23,082 nt of DNA, taken from Marinospirillum sp. GTDB lineage: Bacteria; Pseudomonadota; Gammaproteobacteria; Pseudomonadales; Halomonadaceae. The stretch covers positions 1 through 23,082 of the forward strand of contig NZ_JACUUA010000041.1 in assembly GCF_014859565.1 (NCBI RefSeq), read 5' to 3'. The notes beneath the pieces were generated by a model, which worked only from the letters and a program-made list of their open reading frames with translations, ran no database searches and was not told the origin of the DNA. The translations under genes and the position numbers were made by a program. Of this stretch, positions 19,202 to 23,082 are shown piece after piece; position 1 is the first letter of the stretch; each line of letters begins with the position of its first letter.

Positions 19202-20311
19202 ATGGACACCCTACAAACAGACCTTTTTGCTGACGATCTGCTGACCGATGATCATTCATCCTCTGCATTGGAAGGTTACGCCATTGCTGAGGATGAGGAA
19301 ATACAGTCCGTCTACCGCACAATTACCAGCCAGTGGTCACCAACGAATACATCTAATCAACCCCTGGTGATCGAGCATCCTCTACCTTCATGCGGTGACG
19401 ACTCTCGATTTTTACCCTGGGTTTTGGCTCGATCATGCATCTTCACCTCGCTGGCTGACAAAGATTTTGCCAGTCTTGCAAAGCGCTCAAAAGACAAAAG
19501 TATCACCTTCCTGGATGCCAAAACCATTGCTGCAGGAAAGGATAAGGAGGGAGGAGCAGCTCTGATGCGGCCTTGGCGCTTCGAAAGTGAAGTGGCTTTA
19601 TGGGGCAATGGCAGCATTCGAGCCACAGGCCCTGTGCTTGGGCAAACCGAACTGAAGGTGTTAATGCATCTGTTGTGGCTAGGTCGAGCGAACGGGCAAC
19701 CGGGTGATAGTGACTTTACATCACATCCGGATGAAGGCTACATCCGCTTTAGTCTGAATCAATTATGCGGCATGCTCGGGAAGCAAAAAAGCTTCAAAGA
19801 TCGGCAGCGGATCAAAGAAGCCATGTACTGCATGACCAAGGTATCATTAAACATCGTGCACAACGGCAACCGGTTTAATGGAGCGCTGATCAGTGAATTC
19901 CTTCAGCACTCTGATCAGGATCGCTGCATCATCAAAGTCCCTAAAAGTATTGCCAAGCTATTCATGCCGGTACAAGCGGCAGATGCAGAATCACCCGTCA
20001 GCCCAGCCGTAACAAAATCGCAGGCTGGCAGCTACTCCAAAATACCAACCCGCTACCTGAATACAGTGCGTTCAGCTCGAGCCAGCTGGCTAATTAACTT
20101 TTTGATCAGTCATGATTTAGAGCGGTTCAATATGTTCAGTGAAAGCCAGCTGCTTGAATCCATGGGGCTTAAAATGGATGAACTCTCACCCAAGGCCAAA
20201 AGGGATATCCGGCATCGTTTAAAAAAGGATTTCACAGACCTGATTAAGATTGGCGTAATAAAGCAGTATAAGTACGATGTTGTAAATGAGCGATTCCAGG
20301 TTTATCCCTGA
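19202..20311 (+). CDS. Plasmid replication initiator, TrfA-like
   Basis: This is a 369-residue protein. Residues 69-82, RFLPWVLARSCIFT, match the 'PN.LARSALFT' hallmark of TrfA-family initiators. WRFESEVALWGNGSIRATGP, then LGQTELKVLMHLLWLGR (to 162), matches their 'tGpeL.q.D..v...l..laR' segment. A winged-helix region with LNQLCGMLGK and a C-terminal half (about 285-369) ending VINERFQVYP-like follow. TrfA proteins bind iterons, melt the origin and recruit the host helicase, and iterons are present at the right end of the window. The N-terminal 65 residues are acidic and probably flexible. The ribosome binding site is poor (AGAG, eight bases before the ATG) and a terminator-like hairpin precedes it, so expression looks restricted. 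A strong terminator follows the stop. Confidence 0.72.
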   Translation: MDTLQTDLFADDLLTDDHSSSALEGYAIAEDEEIQSVYRTITSQWSPTNTSNQPLVIEHPLPSCGDDSRFLPWVLARSCIFTSLADKDFASLAKRSKDKSITFLDAKTIAAGKDKEGGAALMRPWRFESEVALWGNGSIRATGPVLGQTELKVLMHLLWLGRANGQPGDSDFTSHPDEGYIRFSLNQLCGMLGKQKSFKDRQRIKEAMYCMTKVSLNIVHNGNRFNGALISEFLQHSDQDRCIIKVPKSIAKLFMPVQAADAESPVSPAVTKSQAGSYSKIPTRYLNTVRSARASWLINFLISHDLERFNMFSESQLLESMGLKMDELSPKAKRDIRHRLKKDFTDLIKIGVIKQYKYDVVNERFQVYP

Positions 20312-20318
20312 CCTGACC

Positions 20319-20346
20319 AAAAAAACCTCCAAAAGGAGGTTTTTTT
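20319..20346. terminator. Bidirectional terminator between convergent genes
   Basis: AAAAAAACCTCC and GGAGGTTTTTTT are perfectly complementary over 12 bp around AAAA. It lies 7 bp after the initiator stop and 14 bp before the stop of the convergent minus-strand gene, and would serve both. Confidence 0.9.
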
Positions 20347-20360
20347 GAATTAAGCGTAAA

Positions 20361-22751
20361 TCAGCGCTGATCCGTCCTGCATGTAAATCGCTGCCACTCG
20401 TAGCCAGCCTCACCGTCAAACCTGAATCCGTAGCGCAAATTACCTTCCAGGTCGCGGTAGGTATAAGTGGTAGGCCTCATGGACTCAGCATATACGTGCA
20501 TGACCGCACCCTCAGGTAGATTCTCCATAAGTCGCTCCTGCTCTGCATCAATCTGTTCTGGGGTCATTCCTTCATAGCTTACGACTTGGGCTGCTGACTC
20601 TGCGTCATTACCTCCAACTGGGAAAGCAATGGCTCGGATCATTTGTCCTTCATAATACAGCGGATAAATCTGATCATCATTCTGATGATAGCTCACAGGT
20701 CTTCCGATATGAGCAAACGGATTGCTGTTGGCTGTGCTTGTTTTATAACCGGTCATTTTGGTGACCAGGTGCCTTGGATTGTCGTACAGCATAAAGAGCC
20801 CTGACACTGCATCGGGAGTCCCTCCTAAAGCAGTCTTGGTATTGGCTCGATCAAGACACCAGAAAACAGCGCTACGGGGTGTGTTGCGCTCCCCAGAAGA
20901 CAAAGGGAGCGCAATGTCTTCTTCAGCATTCCAGCTTAGCCCATATTCATCGGTGTTATCTACCATGGATGTGATTGCATCGCGAGCATTTACCCAGGTT
21001 TTATGCGCCGGATCTTCAAAAATAGAAGCATAAGCCGAGGCAAGTGCCAATTCTGCGTTACCTAGTGCATCAAACCCTTGTCCTGCGTAATACATGACCT
21101 TTTGATGCCCTGCCCCGCTGCGCATTGCGCTTAATGCATCAGTCAGAGGCACCTTTGCGGGATCCTGAATAAGCAAATCGTAGGCAGCCAGAGATACAGT
21201 TAAGCCGAAGCGCGTTGCCTCAGTCATGGTGTCTTTAACGGCCTGATCAATAAGATCAAGATAAAAAGCCGTTTGAGGCGAAGGAGGATTTTCTTCAATG
21301 TTCCTGCGTAGTGTGTTTATCTCACGGAAATCACTTGGCCTGTAATTCAGTAAAATCTCGAATAGCTTAGGCTCAACCCAATTCATCGGGATCCCCGAAA
21401 TACCCTCCAATAGAATCTGCAAATACCCATTGTTACGCAGCTCATTCAGCTTTTGATTGAGCATGAATACACGAATTTTCTCAATTTCCCTTCGGCTCAC
21501 ACGGCGATTTGGTTGAGAGCTGTTGCTGTTTATTTGGCTGATCAAGTTGCGTCTAGCGGCGCGTTCGCTGCTCATACTGGTGTTCTGGGCTGCAAGGAAA
21601 TCCTGCTCAAGCAAAGACTGATCAAGAAGCCTTGAGAAGTCGGCGATCTGCGCCATAATGACCTCAATTTGCCCTGCGCAAGAAGCAATCTCACGGTTTT
21701 CCAGGGATATGGCTTGATTTACAGCATCGCCCCCTCGCTGCAAGGCGGGAATGGTCAACGATCGAACCATGGAGGAGTAATCTGCTGCGCTTGTCAGCAA
21801 ATGCAGATTTTGAGAAAACTTTTCATGACTGGCAATCGTGCCGAGAAGCGGGTGCTGCAAAGTGAGATTGGCAAAATCAACCAGACGTGTCAGCGCGCCA
21901 GAATGCTCAAACAGATCTCCGCCAAACGAATAGCGATCAACGACCTGATCAAGGCTTGATGATGCTCTGCCTGTTTTGACACTGTCAGCTTCAGCTAAGA
22001 GGATCATGCTGAGCTGATCGCGGAGCGTGAGCCGACCTTGCATGGCGCTTTCTGCTAAACTCAGATGCCAGCCATTCAGGGTGGCCGTTCTTTCGCGAAG
22101 CGCTTGCAGTAATTGATTTTCACGGATCAAGCGCGCTCGGCTCTGACTCTCAGGCATATGATGGAGATCGAGAGCATTCACCCTGTCAATTAGATCAAAA
22201 AGCTCAGCATCAAACAGGTCAGATGATCTGCCGATCAGCTGATCCATTGCCAGAGCCAGCTCGCCCGATCTCTGATAGCCTTGATGCAGCTTGCGAATAA
22301 AATCGGAGCGCGTTTTTAGCCCGTGATCATACAATGCCTCAAGATCCATCGCAGCCATGTGCGCCTCTGCACCTTGAACATAGCGATCAATATCGATCTG
22401 GCAGGCAATATTGTCAGGCATTTGATCTTTGAGCAGCAAGGAGGCACGAGAAGGCATTTGGCGAACCATAGAAACAGCCAGCTGATGGAGTTGACTGGCA
22501 TAACGAACCTCATGACGCCTGGCAATGATGCCACGTTGACTCCAGTCCAAAGCCAGCGGAGCAAAAGATTCCCGCCACCGAGTATCGAGGGCTTGTATCT
22601 TCAGCCCAGAGTCCAGTGTGTTTTTAATCCCGCTAGAAGAGCCTGAAGCTACAGCAGCCGGTGAGCCAGCAGCTAGCGCAAAACCCAATGCCAAAAGACT
22701 AGCTGATAGCGCAGAAGGCTTGAATTTTTTGGTTTGTTGCTCTTTAGGCAT
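20361..22751 (-). CDS. Large exported protein of unknown function
   Basis: This is a 796-residue protein starting at the ATG at 22751, with AGGGG nine bases upstream. The frame is open 27 codons further, but those residues spoil the signal peptide. The signal peptide (about 1-37) has a lysine-rich start, a hydrophobic core SALSASLLALGFALAAGSP and cleavage after AVA. I see no further membrane helix, so it is probably periplasmic or secreted. Residues about 60-480 look almost all-helical. Cysteine is rare, and the C terminus (about 670-796) is richer in aromatic and beta residues. I recognise no domain. It lies alone between the initiator and the origin and has its own signals. On a conjugative plasmid it might serve the cell envelope, mating or exclusion, but nothing in the sequence shows which. 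Confidence 0.75.
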   Translation of the reverse strand: MPKEQQTKKFKPSALSASLLALGFALAAGSPAAVASGSSSGIKNTLDSGLKIQALDTRWRESFAPLALDWSQRGIIARRHEVRYASQLHQLAVSMVRQMPSRASLLLKDQMPDNIACQIDIDRYVQGAEAHMAAMDLEALYDHGLKTRSDFIRKLHQGYQRSGELALAMDQLIGRSSDLFDAELFDLIDRVNALDLHHMPESQSRARLIRENQLLQALRERTATLNGWHLSLAESAMQGRLTLRDQLSMILLAEADSVKTGRASSSLDQVVDRYSFGGDLFEHSGALTRLVDFANLTLQHPLLGTIASHEKFSQNLHLLTSAADYSSMVRSLTIPALQRGGDAVNQAISLENREIASCAGQIEVIMAQIADFSRLLDQSLLEQDFLAAQNTSMSSERAARRNLISQINSNSSQPNRRVSRREIEKIRVFMLNQKLNELRNNGYLQILLEGISGIPMNWVEPKLFEILLNYRPSDFREINTLRRNIEENPPSPQTAFYLDLIDQAVKDTMTEATRFGLTVSLAAYDLLIQDPAKVPLTDALSAMRSGAGHQKVMYYAGQGFDALGNAELALASAYASIFEDPAHKTWVNARDAITSMVDNTDEYGLSWNAEEDIALPLSSGERNTPRSAVFWCLDRANTKTALGGTPDAVSGLFMLYDNPRHLVTKMTGYKTSTANSNPFAHIGRPVSYHQNDDQIYPLYYEGQMIRAIAFPVGGNDAESAAQVVSYEGMTPEQIDAEQERLMENLPEGAVMHVYAESMRPTTYTYRDLEGNLRYGFRFDGEAGYEWQRFTCRTDQR

Positions 22752-22799
22752 TGCTTGACCCCTGCACTCCAGTTTTTTGCTATACGAGATAACTTGTTC

Positions 22800-22835
22800 G
22801 CATTCTAGCATCAGAATGCTGGCTTGAGGCATTCT
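22800..22835. promoter_or_regulatory. Operator-like repeats upstream of the exported-protein gene
   Basis: GCATTCT (22800-22806) and AGAATGC (22813-22819) form a perfect 7-bp inverted repeat with a six-base gap, and a third GCATTCT is at 22829-22835. On the minus strand TAGAAT (22807-22802), a possible -10, lies inside the repeat; no good -35 is seen. Otherwise 22752-22890 shows nothing I can name. Confidence 0.35.
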
Positions 22836-22890
22836 TTCATCACGCGGAGCTCACTGCAACCGCTTAGTCATTTTCACTCACTCGCGCCTT

Positions 22891-22957
22891 ATCCTTGGGT
22901 TTAATATCCTTATATCCTTGGTTTTATCCTTATATCCTTAAGGGCTCCGCAAGCCCT
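22891..22957. repeat. ATCCTT-rich direct repeats and small hairpin, probable origin melting region
   Basis: ATCCTT occurs at 22891, 22906, 22914, 22926 and 22934. TATCCTTATATCCTT is repeated exactly at 22905-22919 and 22925-22939, period 20 bp. AGGGCT and AGCCCT (22941-22946, 22952-22957) form a hairpin right after. AT-rich direct repeats next to iterons are typical of the region an initiator melts. ATCCTT is also the core of the par repeats at 1-172. Confidence 0.5.
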
Positions 22958-22984
22958 GCACTGCAAGGGCTACAGAGGTGGCGC

Positions 22985-23082
22985 GTCGCTGAAAATCACC
23001 CCCTTTGTCGCTGAAAATCACCCCCCTGCGTCGCTGAAAATCACCCCCTTTGTCGCTGAAAATCACCCCCCTGCGTCGCTGA
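22985..23082 (+). repeat. Iteron array, probable vegetative replication origin
   Basis: GTCGCTGAAAATCACCCCC occurs at 22985, 23007, 23030 and 23052, with a fifth copy cut after eight bases at 23075-23082 by the window edge. Spacings are 22, 23, 22 and 23 bp because the linkers alternate (TTT after copies 1 and 3, CTGC-type after 2 and 4), giving 45-bp dimers. Copies are identical over 19 bp. Iterons like these bind initiators such as the TrfA-like protein at 19202. One more copy lies alone at 16391. Confidence 0.8.

Noticed and set aside
22985..23082. CRISPR array
   Set aside because: The repeats are 19 bp with 3-4 bp linkers and no spacers of unique sequence; this is an iteron array.
22861..23082. 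oriT or relaxase nick region
   Set aside because: I found no relaxase gene and no recognisable nick motif. The repeats fit replication better.

Overview
The window looks like part of a gammaproteobacterial (or at least proteobacterial) conjugative plasmid. It combines plasmid replication and partition genes with a block of type IVB (Dot/Icm, IncI-Tra-like) secretion genes. I see no rRNA, tRNA, CRISPR array or transposase. Base composition is moderate and even, and I cannot name the host. Family calls rest on motifs and gene order read by eye, not on searches.

Layout. Positions 1-172 hold nested palindromes built on CCTTAGG and TTACGAAT. They are followed by a promoter and operator, then a plus-strand actin-like partition gene (parM/stbA type, 299-1318) and a small partner gene (1355-1825). 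This is the usual arrangement of an actin-type partition locus. Convergent to it, on the minus strand and transcribed from about 16.3 kb down to 1.8 kb, lies the secretion block. In transcription order it is dotI, dotH, dotG, an unknown 154-residue protein, dotE-like, dotP, dotN, an unknown 485-residue protein, dotO, an unknown 177-residue protein, a dotD-SPOR fusion, dotC and dotB. Most neighbours are 1-10 bp apart or overlap. Together they supply the outer-membrane core (DotC, DotD, DotH), the inner-membrane link and channel parts (DotG, DotI, DotE, DotP) and two ATPases (DotO, DotB). DotA, the coupling proteins DotL/DotM, a relaxase and an oriT are not visible here.

From 16.4 to 18.4 kb, also on the minus strand and separated from dotI by a strong terminator, are two replication-accessory-like genes: a DUF6475-like protein and a 445-residue protein with a duplicated C-terminal module. 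A regulatory intergenic region with three TGCAGGTT/TACAGGTT half-sites follows. Then comes a plus-strand replication operon: a 21-codon leader ORF, a 128-residue protein, a 58-residue protein, a terminator/attenuator and a TrfA-like initiator (19202-20311). A minus-strand gene for a large exported protein of unknown function (20361-22751) follows. The window ends in an origin-like region with ATCCTT-rich repeats and an iteron array (22985-23082) that is cut by the window edge.

Most interesting points: the DotD-SPOR-SPOR fusion; a perfect 12-bp hairpin that buries the ribosome binding site and start codon of the dotE-like gene; a solitary inverted iteron 6.6 kb from the array, overlapping a stop codon; a recurring TACAGGTT-type site upstream of several transcription units; iterons arranged as 45-bp dimers; and three unrecognised genes built into the secretion operon.
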